NCBI GenBank assembly: GCA_910586315.1
Contig: CAJUIP010000041.1
Location: 1 to 27,152 of the forward strand
Direction of reading: 5' to 3'
From: an uncultured Lachnospiraceae bacterium
Lineage (GTDB): Bacteria > Bacillota > Clostridia > Lachnospirales > Lachnospiraceae
Length of the DNA: 27,152 nt
Part shown: positions 15,229 to 21,316 of the stretch, piece by piece
How the letters are laid out: every line of letters begins with the position of its first letter
Numbering within the stretch: the first letter of the stretch is position 1
The notes under the pieces: generated by a model
What the model was told of the DNA's origin: nothing
What the model saw: only the letters and a program-made list of their open reading frames with translations
The model's database searches: none
Translations under genes and position numbers: made by a program

Positions 15229-15777
15229 TTACGCAAGCTGGAGCTTCATCAAATCACGCTTCATCTCCTCAAGCTGCGTTCGGATACTGCTGTCAACAAC
15301 CCGGTCCCCGATGCGGATCACAAGGCCCCCAAGGAGCGCCTCATCCACGGCATAGGACATTTCCAGGCTGACAAACGGTGTGGTTTCGAGAACTCTCTGT
15401 TCCACACGCTTTTTCTGTTCTTCTGAAAGCTCAGCGGCGCTGGTGACCTTTACCACGCCGATTTTTTTATATTCCTTTACCCTGTCTATGAAATATTCAC
15501 AAATAGAAAGGATATCGTTCTGACGGCCTTTTTCGATTACAGTTACCAAAAATCCCAGCAGACCATCGGAAAGTTTTCCAGAAAAGACCTCTTCCACAAA
15601 GCCGGTCTTATCCTCCTTCACGATCTGCGGATGGTTTAAGAGCTGCACAAGATCGGAATTATCCATGAAAACAGCCCGGAGAGCCAGTACTTCTTCATAC
15701 CATGCGTCTAGCGCATTGTTTTCCATGGCCTCCTCAAAAAGCGCATCTCCGTAAACCTTCGATACTAGCTTTGCCAT
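15229..15777 (-). CDS. atpH: ATP synthase delta subunit
   Basis: Delta ties the peripheral stalk to the top of F1. The 182-residue protein starts MAKLVSKVYGDALFEEAM and ends with the family pattern ALLGGLVIRIGDRVVDSSIRTQLEEMKRDL (about 146-176). Its start overlaps the atpF stop by 13 bases, as is common for this pair. Confidence 0.95.
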   Translation of the reverse strand: MAKLVSKVYGDALFEEAMENNALDAWYEEVLALRAVFMDNSDLVQLLNHPQIVKEDKTGFVEEVFSGKLSDGLLGFLVTVIEKGRQNDILSICEYFIDRVKEYKKIGVVKVTSAAELSEEQKKRVEQRVLETTPFVSLEMSYAVDEALLGGLVIRIGDRVVDSSIRTQLEEMKRDLMKLQLA

Positions 15778-16280
15778 GTGCTCTCACCCATTTCTTTCAA
15801 GGTCTCCTCAATCAGGGAATCCTGAATCCTGACATCCATAGAAGCGGCAACGGCTTTTCCTGCCATCATGGCTGCGATGGAGACAATCTCCGTCTTCACA
15901 TCCTCCAGAGCCTTCTTCCTCTCCAGATCAATTTCTTTGTTGGCCCGTTCAAGGATTCTTCCGGCCTCTTCTCTGGCCTCGGCAAGAATTTCCGCCTCCT
16001 GCTTTTTAGCCTTCTTTCTTGCCTCATCCATGATCTGCTCTGCTTCTTTATTGATGGCTTTCAGTCTGTCTTCATATTCCGCCTTTAAAGCCACAGCGTC
16101 TTCTTTGCTGTTCTTTGCAGTTTCCAGGTCATTTGCAATCTTCTGTCTCCGCTTCTCCAGGAATGCCCTGGCCGGATCAAACAGGAGATATGACATGGCA
16201 AAGAACAGAATGAAAATATTGACGCCTGTGATAACGACATCATTTATCCATTGAGGGTCAAAATTTATTAACCGTTCCAA
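15765..16280 (-). CDS. atpF: ATP synthase b subunit (peripheral stalk)
   Basis: The b subunit is a membrane-anchored, long helical dimer holding F1 against the a subunit. The 171-residue protein has one N-terminal membrane helix (about residues 15-33), the ARAFLEKRRQKIANDLETAK start of the stalk, and then a long Glu/Lys/Ala-rich coiled coil to about 135. The only fitting start is a TTG at 16280; AGGAGG is twelve bases upstream, rather far, and may limit its translation. It follows atpE by 50 bases. Confidence 0.94.
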   Translation of the reverse strand: MERLINFDPQWINDVVITGVNIFILFFAMSYLLFDPARAFLEKRRQKIANDLETAKNSKEDAVALKAEYEDRLKAINKEAEQIMDEARKKAKKQEAEILAEAREEAGRILERANKEIDLERKKALEDVKTEIVSIAAMMAGKAVAASMDVRIQDSLIEETLKEMGESTWQS

Positions 16281-16330
16281 GGTTAAGTCTCGCCTCCTTT
16301 TCGTTTATGTCCGGTTAAAAACCGTCTGAA

Positions 16331-16585
16331 TCAACCGAACGGCTTAACGAACATAAGAATGATAGCGACTACCAGACCATAAAGACCTGTTGTCTCGGCA
16401 ACGGCCTGACCAAGTAACATGGTAGATGTAATATCAGACTTTGCACCCGGATTGCGTCCAACAGCAGCAGCACCGTGTCCGGCGGCAATACCCTGGCCGA
16501 CACCAGGTCCGATACCTGCGATCATTGCCAGACCCGCGCCAATAGCGGAACATCCGTAAATAAAATCCTGTCCTGAAATATTCAT
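16331..16585 (-). CDS. atpE: ATP synthase c subunit, with Na+-type binding residues
   Basis: The c subunit forms the ion-carrying rotor ring. The 84-residue protein is a two-helix hairpin with the polar loop GRNPGAK (43-49) and ion-binding Glu64. Q31, V62, E64, T65 and T66 line up with Q32, V63, E65, S66 and T67 of the Na+-translocating Ilyobacter tartaricus ring (only Ser to Thr differs, keeping the hydroxyl), and the surrounding AGIGPGVGQG and GQAVAETTG also match. Proton-type rings usually lack this Gln and the hydroxyl next to the Glu. This predicts Na+ coupling. AGGAGG is eight bases before the ATG, in line with the need for many copies. Confidence 0.97.
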   Translation of the reverse strand: MNISGQDFIYGCSAIGAGLAMIAGIGPGVGQGIAAGHGAAAVGRNPGAKSDITSTMLLGQAVAETTGLYGLVVAIILMFVKPFG

Positions 16586-16645
16586 AAATAAAACCTCCTG
16601 TAATTGATAATAATTGGGGCTGCCAGGCAGTACTCACGCCTGACA

Positions 16646-17338
16646 TTAAAGCTTATCATTGACGTATACCATAGTGAGCATACAGAATACATATGTCTGG
16701 ATACATCCTGAAAACAAGTCACAGTACACATGAAGCGCTGCCGGAATACCGATTTTTGCAAAAATCGGCAGCATCCCATACCAGAGTCCCAGAATGATCA
16801 CGCCTGAAAGCATATTCGCAAACAGACGGAGTGATATGGAAATCGGGTTTGCAAATTCACCAATCAAATTGATCGGGAACAGAACCGGAAGGGGTTTAAA
16901 CAATCCTGTAAAGTGTCCGACTCCATGATTCTTGATTCCCTGGTACTGCACAATGGCAAATGTAACAAGTCCCAAAAGGAACGTCACGCCAAAATCCGCC
17001 GTCACGGTTCGAAGTCCCGCCAGGCCGCTCAGATTGCAGAACAGGATGAACAGAAAAATGGTACCAATATAATTGGCGAAGCGTCTGGCTTCCTTTCCAA
17101 GGATTCCTGTGGTCATACTTTCCAGCATTTCCATCCCCAATTCAATGATATTCTGGAAAGTCCCCGGTACATCCGTTGCTTTTTTCATGGTACGATTCGC
17201 GGCAAAGGCCAGAATCAGCAGAACGATCGTAATAATTGTCATTCCCACTGTGGTCGTTGTGAGCCACAGCTCCTGGCCGAACAGAGTGTATTTCACGACT
17301 CCGTGTATCATAAAATCCGCTTCACTGCCACCACCCAT
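16646..17338 (-). CDS. atpB: ATP synthase a subunit
   Basis: Subunit a provides the two half channels for the ion path. The 230-residue membrane protein has about five to six hydrophobic helices and the key segment ISISLRLFANMLSG with the essential Arg (about residue 172) that faces the c-ring Glu. The GEFANPISISLRLF surroundings fit the family. ATG at 17338 has AGGAGG seven bases upstream. It lies between atpI and atpE as usual. Confidence 0.96.
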   Translation of the reverse strand: MGGGSEADFMIHGVVKYTLFGQELWLTTTTVGMTIITIVLLILAFAANRTMKKATDVPGTFQNIIELGMEMLESMTTGILGKEARRFANYIGTIFLFILFCNLSGLAGLRTVTADFGVTFLLGLVTFAIVQYQGIKNHGVGHFTGLFKPLPVLFPINLIGEFANPISISLRLFANMLSGVIILGLWYGMLPIFAKIGIPAALHVYCDLFSGCIQTYVFCMLTMVYVNDKL

Positions 17339-17383
17339 TGTTTTTCCTCCTTTCTTTCAGTATCCTTAAAGCATTTATCCCAT

Positions 17384-17785
17384 TCAGGCCCTGTGATTGC
17401 AGACCTTATGGTTCATGAATTTGTGTACGGCGGGATACAGATAAGCTCCCGTCTTAAGTCCCAGTATTCCCAGAACCACAGCAAAAAGGTTAATTTCTGT
17501 AAATTTCCATAAAAGTACCATCACCACAAAAAGCACAAGGCTCCGGCATATGGCGTGGATGGTCATTTTCCGCCTTGCGTAATCTTCGTCGGCAGCGTCC
17601 ACGCAGAGCTCCGTGGAATGGGCCATACTGCACAGGGAAAGAATCGCCGCCGCCATGCCCGTCAAAATTCCCAAAAAATTGGAAAGAGAACGGAACCAAA
17701 TCAGACATACGAGAAAAATCACCAGATTATGGGCCACAATTCCCACGGACATTTCGACGACCTGCCGTTTTGTTTCCTCACTCAT
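17384..17785 (-). CDS. atpI: ATP synthase subunit I-like protein
   Basis: This 133-residue protein has four hydrophobic segments (about 14-30, 36-53, 77-96 and 99-118), typical of the ATP-synt_I family encoded at the head of many Firmicute atp operons; AtpI-type proteins help assemble the c ring or supply ions. I prefer the ATG at 17785 (MSEETKRQ) because GGTGA lies five bases before it; the ATG at 17797 would overlap the atpZ end by seven bases and has only a poorly spaced site. Family placement rests on position and membrane pattern more than on motifs. Confidence 0.8.
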   Translation of the reverse strand: MSEETKRQVVEMSVGIVAHNLVIFLVCLIWFRSLSNFLGILTGMAAAILSLCSMAHSTELCVDAADEDYARRKMTIHAICRSLVLFVVMVLLWKFTEINLFAVVLGILGLKTGAYLYPAVHKFMNHKVCNHRA

Positions 17786-17790
17786 CCCGG

Positions 17791-18102
17791 TCACCATCCC
17801 TTCCGTTTATTCCTGCCATTTCCGTCCCCGGTTCCATAGCGCTTTTCCCAGTCCATAATCTGTTGCTTCAATTCCTTTTCATTCTCGGCCTTTTCCCTGT
17901 CTATCAAATTCTTTACGGTCTTATAGGCGCTTAAGCCGCCAGACAGAACGCCAAGAATCAGGAAAGGGAGAACCAGACTGGTACCGAATCTGCGGTCCAG
18001 AAAAATTCCTGCCGCCACACATAAGAATACGGCGGTCACCACATTCAGCCCGAGCTGGGAAATCAACACCAGATTTTCAAATCCACTTTTTTTCCGACGC
18101 AA
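17791..18102 (-). CDS. atpZ: AtpZ/AtpI-family membrane protein at the head of the atp operon
   Basis: The 103-residue protein has two membrane helices (about 14-30 and 40-58) separated by FLDRRFGTS, the hallmark of the AtpZ/AtpI family (F0F1-ATPase subunit family, linked to Mg2+ or Ca2+ supply and c-ring assembly), followed by a charged cytoplasmic tail. The start is TTG at 18102 with AAGGAG six bases upstream; no ATG fits. It is the first gene behind the operon promoter, with a leader of about 30 bases. Confidence 0.85.
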   Translation of the reverse strand: MRRKKSGFENLVLISQLGLNVVTAVFLCVAAGIFLDRRFGTSLVLPFLILGVLSGGLSAYKTVKNLIDREKAENEKELKQQIMDWEKRYGTGDGNGRNKRKGW

Positions 18103-18138
18103 CCCTTTCTCCTTCCCGAAAAAAACCAGCCTGAACCC

Positions 18139-18167
18139 ATTATACTAAATATTTACAATTTTGTCCA
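18139..18167 (-). promoter_or_regulatory. Promoter of the atp operon
   Basis: On the minus strand TGGACA (18167-18162) and a perfect TATAAT (18144-18139) are separated by 17 bases. The predicted start is about 18132. This is the strongest promoter in the window and it is the only one I see for the ten-gene operon. Confidence 0.82.
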
Positions 18168-18411
18168 TTTCTAACCATCCTTTTCTTATATATTAATTTT
18201 TAAAATTATCTGAAAGAAGTTAGAAGTTCTTTGTATAAAATAGCAAAAATCGTGGATTTTGTGAAAGTATATCGTTATTTTAATATCATTAGTAAACCTC
18301 CGGAATATGGGAAACCCAGGAATGTCGAATTAATGTTTTTTAACCAGACAAAGAAAGCGGGATGTATTGAACCAGTTAGAAGCGCATTCTGCAATGACGC
18401 AGGAGGAACTT

Positions 18412-18456
18412 ATGAAAAATCAGGATTTACAGGAAATCAGGCTCAGAAAGCTGTAA
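18412..18456 (+). CDS. Possible 14-residue peptide ORF with strong ribosome binding site
   Basis: ATG at 18412 follows AGGAGG (18401-18406) with a five-base gap and reads MKNQDLQEIRLRKL, ending at TAA. A hairpin lies twelve bases downstream. The in-frame sequence before it (from about 18337) continues as plausible protein, including MTQEELMKNQ, so this may be the tail of a decayed gene instead of a peptide gene. I see no convincing promoter. Low confidence. Confidence 0.2.
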   Translation: MKNQDLQEIRLRKL

Positions 18457-18467
18457 AAGAATTGAAG

Positions 18468-18505
18468 GAAGAGGGCCTGCATATCTTCCTGCAGCGGCCC
18501 TCTTC
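18468..18505 (-). terminator. Hairpin terminator after the lipoprotein gene
   Basis: GAAGAGGGCC (18468-18477) pairs perfectly with GGCCCTCTTC (18496-18505), with a further CTGCA/TGCAG pair inside. It begins 15 bases after the lipoprotein stop on the minus strand and is followed there by a moderately T-rich stretch; the plus-strand side is ACCATTTTC. It most likely ends the lipoprotein transcript. Confidence 0.65.
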
Positions 18506-18520
18506 ACCATTTTCATATAC

Positions 18521-19096
18521 TTAATAATTAATCCCCATCACACCAAGCTCCCCGTCCATGGAGTTCACAATCACATTGGGAGTTTCATCACCGAGTACAA
18601 CGCCTGCCATAACCGGCTCAAGTGTCTCAACATCTACTTTTTCCATGGCGGCAATCAGCTCCTCGTCAAAAATCACATCCGGATCCTGGGCCAGAAATGT
18701 TTCCCTATCGTCAACCATTCCTCCGTTCTCTTCTAAAGCAGAAACATAGACCGGATAATGCAAAAGATCAGCCAGCGCTTCCATATCTTTCTCTGTAATG
18801 GCGGCAATTACCTGTCTCGCAAATTCTTTATATTCGGACTTTTCCAGATCAGAAAAATTCTGATTTTCCATCCCCGCCGGGTTCCCCTGCTCCTCTTCCT
18901 CCTCGAAAGCGCCAGGCCCAAGCGCCTCCTTGGGATCCACCTTGGAAAGGTCAGGCTTGACCGGAGGCTGCGTTTTCTTCGTCTCCGTTTCCACCGCTGC
19001 CGTCGTATTTCCATTTGCTGTACCTTTCGAACCGCAGGCCGCTGTCACTGATACCATTGCACATACAGATAAAACCAGTAAGATTTTTTTCTTCAT
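18521..19096 (-). CDS. Putative lipoprotein of unknown function
   Basis: The 191-residue protein starts with a lipoprotein signal peptide: a basic MKKK, a hydrophobic stretch and the lipobox VTAAC with the modified Cys at 21, so it should be anchored on the outer face of the membrane. After an acidic, Pro- and Thr-rich linker (25-80) comes a small folded domain; EFARQVIAAITEKDMEALADLLHYPVYV (about 92-119) and the following YVSALEENGGMVDDRETFL resemble the pattern of NTF2/SnoaL-like domains in secreted proteins, but this is only a structural impression. No catalytic motif is visible. It is monocistronic, with a probable promoter about 240 bases upstream and hence a long 5' UTR. Confidence 0.8.
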   Translation of the reverse strand: MKKKILLVLSVCAMVSVTAACGSKGTANGNTTAAVETETKKTQPPVKPDLSKVDPKEALGPGAFEEEEEQGNPAGMENQNFSDLEKSEYKEFARQVIAAITEKDMEALADLLHYPVYVSALEENGGMVDDRETFLAQDPDVIFDEELIAAMEKVDVETLEPVMAGVVLGDETPNVIVNSMDGELGVMGINY

Positions 19097-19172
19097 AATT
19101 TACCACTCTCCTCATAAAATCAGCCGGACTTCGCACTCCCTCAATCGCCGCCTGTATTCGTAATCCGGGGCG

Positions 19173-19256
19173 CCGTCCGGAGCTTTCATAGTAAACCACC
19201 ATGCCTGCCATCAGGCGCCACCATGAATGAAAGCGTTTACTATGAGCCTCCGGCGG
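19173..19256. repeat. Large inverted repeat (cruciform) in the lipoprotein 5' UTR
   Basis: The arms 19173-19196 and 19235-19256 are near-perfect complements, sharing CCGGAG and CATAGTAAAC blocks. The loop between them holds a second hairpin, GCCTGCCATCAGGC (19203-19216). A related sequence with CCGGAGC and TTTCATAGTA occurs again at 19316-19340 beside the promoter. On the minus-strand transcript this would form a long two-tier hairpin between the promoter and the ribosome binding site. Confidence 0.7.
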
Positions 19257-19336
19257 ATGTGCAGAAAACGGAAATGGAAGATGCCGCTTCACGGCCCCGT
19301 TTTCGCACGTTCAGCGCCGGAGCGTTGAACTTTCAT

Positions 19337-19365
19337 AGTATATCATCCGGTATCCGCCCGTACAA
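19337..19365 (-). promoter_or_regulatory. Probable promoter of the lipoprotein gene
   Basis: On the minus strand TTGTAC (19365-19360), 17 bases, TATACT (19342-19337). The start site would be near 19330, giving a leader of about 235 bases that includes the inverted repeat at 19173-19256. Confidence 0.55.
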
Positions 19366-19446
19366 GAAAAAAAGTATTAAAAAACTCTTTATTTTTCGTA
19401 TGATTTGCTTTTGTTTTTTTATTTTCCTTTTATAGATTCTCCATAC

Positions 19447-19548
19447 TTAAGACACATTTATCCAGTATACTTTAGCTATAACAAAAAACAAGAGGCCGAC
19501 AGCAATCAGCGCGCAAAGGCAGTCGGACTCGCCAAACAATTCTTCCAT
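19447..19548 (-). CDS. Possible 33-residue single-pass membrane peptide
   Basis: From ATG at 19548 the frame reads MEELFGESDCLCALIAVGLL and on through FFVIAKVYWINVS to TAA. Residues about 10-29 would make one membrane helix, with acidic residues before it. An in-frame stop lies two codons upstream, so the start is bounded. The ribosome binding site is poor (AAGGG directly before the ATG). The plus strand over this frame leads into a strong terminator (19621-19654) that has no plus-strand gene of its own, so an antisense RNA is conceivable, as in type I toxin-antitoxin loci. No homologue is recognised. Could be chance. Confidence 0.28.
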   Translation of the reverse strand: MEELFGESDCLCALIAVGLLFFVIAKVYWINVS

Positions 19549-19620
19549 CCCTTATGGGGCTGGATTTACATATAAGCAACCATGTAGTAACTCTTACATC
19601 CCCCTTTTTAGTATTTTGTG

Positions 19621-19654
19621 AAAAAGCTCCCGCCGTATCAGGCAGGAGCTTTTT
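19621..19654. terminator. Bidirectional Rho-independent terminator
   Basis: AAAAAGCTCC (19621-19630) pairs with GGAGCTTTTT (19645-19654), with an inner GCC/GGC pair. On the minus strand it lies downstream of the ktrB-ktrA-HAD genes, directly after the 68-bp repeat; on the plus strand it has no obvious gene to end. Confidence 0.88.
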
Positions 19655-19658
19655 CATG

Positions 19659-19726
19659 TTATTTACGCGATCAACGAACCAAAGTCCGTGCTTGCACGAG
19701 ACCTTGGCGACTGCCGCGATAACTTG
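19659..19726 (-). repeat. 68-bp structured repeat, copy 2
   Basis: Reverse complement of 10802-10869 with two mismatches (66 of 68 identical), both in the outer part, leaving the central hairpin intact. As in copy 1, a terminator hairpin follows within a few bases of its 3' end, but the terminator sequence itself is unrelated. In this copy the outer flanks GTTATCGCG and CGCG...ATAAC can pair more fully. Confidence 0.8.
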
Positions 19727-19763
19727 AGAAATTCGCAAAGCGTGTTTCTCATAGTTTTATGTG

Positions 19764-19847
19764 ACAATTTCATATCTCACAATTATTTATTTTCTAATTC
19801 TTTCCATACAATTCCGTATCTCTCAATTACCTGTTTTCTATTTGTTT
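19764..19847 (-). repeat. Tandem duplication including the 3' end of the HAD gene
   Basis: Bases 19764-19803 and 19808-19847 match at 32 of 40 positions with a 44-base period. The second unit includes the HAD stop codon and its last codons (KQIENR then TAA); the first unit has the same layout, reading KELENK then TAA. It looks like a diverged duplication of the gene's end. Confidence 0.7.
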
Positions 19848-20639
19848 CAATAGCTTTCCCATCTCGCCAAGGGATTCGAAAATCCCGTCGGGCTTCACAT
19901 CCGAATTTTCAAGATCAGAACGCCTGGTCTCCCCTGTCAGCACCAGAATTCCCTTCGCCCCGTTTTTTACGCCGGTGGCCACATCTGTGTAAATCCGGTC
20001 TCCCACAAACGCCGTTTTTTCGCGAAGCGCTCCCGTCCTTCTAAGTACCATATCCACAGTCTCTGCAAACGGTTTCCCCACATATTTCGGCTGCTTTCCT
20101 GTGGAAAGAGCCACGGCTGCACACAGAGCTCCGCAGTCCGGAATGAATCCGGTTTCTGTCGGGCAGTTAATGTCCAGGTGTGTGGCCAGAAATTCCGCTC
20201 CGTTTCTTATGAAGGTACAGGCACGTTCCAGCTTTTCATAAGTAAGGGTCATGTCAAACCCTATCACCACTGCATCCGGATGTTCCTTCACCAAAGGAAT
20301 ACCTCCCTCCAAAAAGGTTTCCTCAAGCGCCGGAGTTCCCACCAGATATACGCATTTTCCCGGCCGGTTTGCCTTCATATACTCAATCATCACATCCCCG
20401 GAGGTCATGATCTGGCTTCTCCCAATCGGCCACTCCATCGCCGCCAGCTTTTCCATATACAGTTTTGGGGATTTGGAGGAATTATTGGTAAAAAACAGAT
20501 AACGCTTCCCCATCCGTTCCACCTGTCTCACAAAATCAAGCGCTCCCGGAAGTAGTTTTTCTCCCAGATAAAAGGTCCCGTCCATATCAAGAACAAACAG
20601 TTCCGTGTCCCCCAGAAGCTTTTTTCTCAGATCTTCCAT
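19827..20639 (-). CDS. HAD-IIA family hydrolase, NagD/PNPase-like phosphatase
   Basis: The 270-residue cytosolic protein has the HAD nucleophile motif VLDMDGT (D18 nucleophile, D20 acid/base), motif II FFTNNS (T51 to S54), KPFAE with the motif III Lys, and motif IV VGDRIYTD, plus the large type IIA cap between motifs II and III. Such enzymes dephosphorylate small molecules such as nucleotides, p-nitrophenyl phosphate or sugar phosphates; the real substrate is unknown. It starts eleven bases after the KtrA-like gene and probably shares its transcript. GGAGAG precedes the ATG. The 3' end is duplicated downstream. Confidence 0.92.
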   Translation of the reverse strand: MEDLRKKLLGDTELFVLDMDGTFYLGEKLLPGALDFVRQVERMGKRYLFFTNNSSKSPKLYMEKLAAMEWPIGRSQIMTSGDVMIEYMKANRPGKCVYLVGTPALEETFLEGGIPLVKEHPDAVVIGFDMTLTYEKLERACTFIRNGAEFLATHLDINCPTETGFIPDCGALCAAVALSTGKQPKYVGKPFAETVDMVLRRTGALREKTAFVGDRIYTDVATGVKNGAKGILVLTGETRRSDLENSDVKPDGIFESLGEMGKLLKQIENR

Positions 20640-20650
20640 GTCACTCTCCG

Positions 20651-21301
20651 CTATTTTGCCAGCTCTTTAATATCCTTGTGGCTTCCCATAACCATCAGTG
20701 TTTCTCCTTCCGCAAACACGTAGTCAGGATGAGGCATTGGGAACAGTCTCTGCCCGCGTTTGATGGCCAGAACAATCACATGATGCCGGGTTCGTACCTC
20801 TTTTTCCAGGATACTATGCCCTTCCCATCCCTCCGGGAGGCCAATTTCGTAAATTCCGTACTCCGGCGTCAGCTCCACATAGTCAAATACACTGCTTCCT
20901 GTACCATAGCGGACCGCAAGCCGCTCCGCCACCTCCCGCTCAGCATACACCACATGGTCGGCGCCGTTTCTCAAAAGCAGCTTTTTATAAATATCCCTGG
21001 TTGCCCGGGCCACTACATACTGTGCCCCCAGATCCTTTAGCAGCACAGTAATTTCCAGCGCTGTCTGAAAGCTGTCTCCCACTCCCACAACGCAGATATC
21101 AAAATTTCCCACCCCCAGAGAGCGCAGAAAATCTTCATTGGTGGCATCGCCGATCTGAAGGTTCCGAATCACCGGAGCCATCTCGTCGGCCCTTTCTTCA
21201 TTTAATTCCACCGCCATCACATCGTTTCCCTGCTCCACAAACTTCATAGCCATATGGCGGCCAAAACGTCCAAGTCCAATAATCAATACAGATTTTATCA
21301 T
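20651..21301 (-). CDS. ktrA: Potassium uptake regulatory subunit (KtrA/TrkA family)
   Basis: The 216-residue protein is a single RCK unit: an N-terminal Rossmann fold with GLGRFG (G9, G11, G14) and an acidic residue at the end of the second strand (E32 in AVELNEE), typical of NAD(H)/nucleotide binding, then a TrkA-C domain (about 135-216). It binds to the cytosolic face of the KtrB channel and gates it in response to ATP/ADP or c-di-AMP. The adjacent ktrB-like gene ends 15 bases upstream. KtrA is more fitting than TrkA because there is only one RCK unit. KtrA or KtrC naming cannot be decided. Confidence 0.92.
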   Translation of the reverse strand: MIKSVLIIGLGRFGRHMAMKFVEQGNDVMAVELNEERADEMAPVIRNLQIGDATNEDFLRSLGVGNFDICVVGVGDSFQTALEITVLLKDLGAQYVVARATRDIYKKLLLRNGADHVVYAEREVAERLAVRYGTGSSVFDYVELTPEYGIYEIGLPEGWEGHSILEKEVRTRHHVIVLAIKRGQRLFPMPHPDYVFAEGETLMVMGSHKDIKELAK

Positions 21302-21316
21302 TTTTCTCCTCTTTTC

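Larger units (their letters stand above)
18168..18520. other. AT-rich intergenic region between the atp promoter and the lipoprotein gene
   Basis: No gene is supported here. A frame of 14 codons (18412-18456, plus strand) is preceded by AGGAGG with five-base spacing, and the same frame is open upstream to a stop near 18334, reading as charged, helix-like residues; this may be a relic of a coding sequence or a tiny peptide. A hairpin follows at 18468-18505. A longer 97-codon frame in another phase has no ribosome binding site and unconvincing composition. Confidence 0.4.
19097..19826. other. Gene-poor 730-base region between the lipoprotein and HAD genes
   Basis: It contains the lipoprotein leader with its inverted repeat, an AT-rich stretch around 19370-19440, the possible small hydrophobic ORF, a terminator hairpin, the second copy of the 68-bp repeat and a tandem duplication of the HAD gene's 3' end. 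A short hairpin GAGAAATTCGC/GCGTGTTTCTC lies at 19726-19750. No larger gene is supported on either strand. Confidence 0.6.

Noticed and set aside
18231..18524. A 97-codon plus-strand frame between the atp promoter and the lipoprotein gene
   Set aside because: No ribosome binding site and it runs through the terminator hairpin; the residues do not resemble any family known to me.
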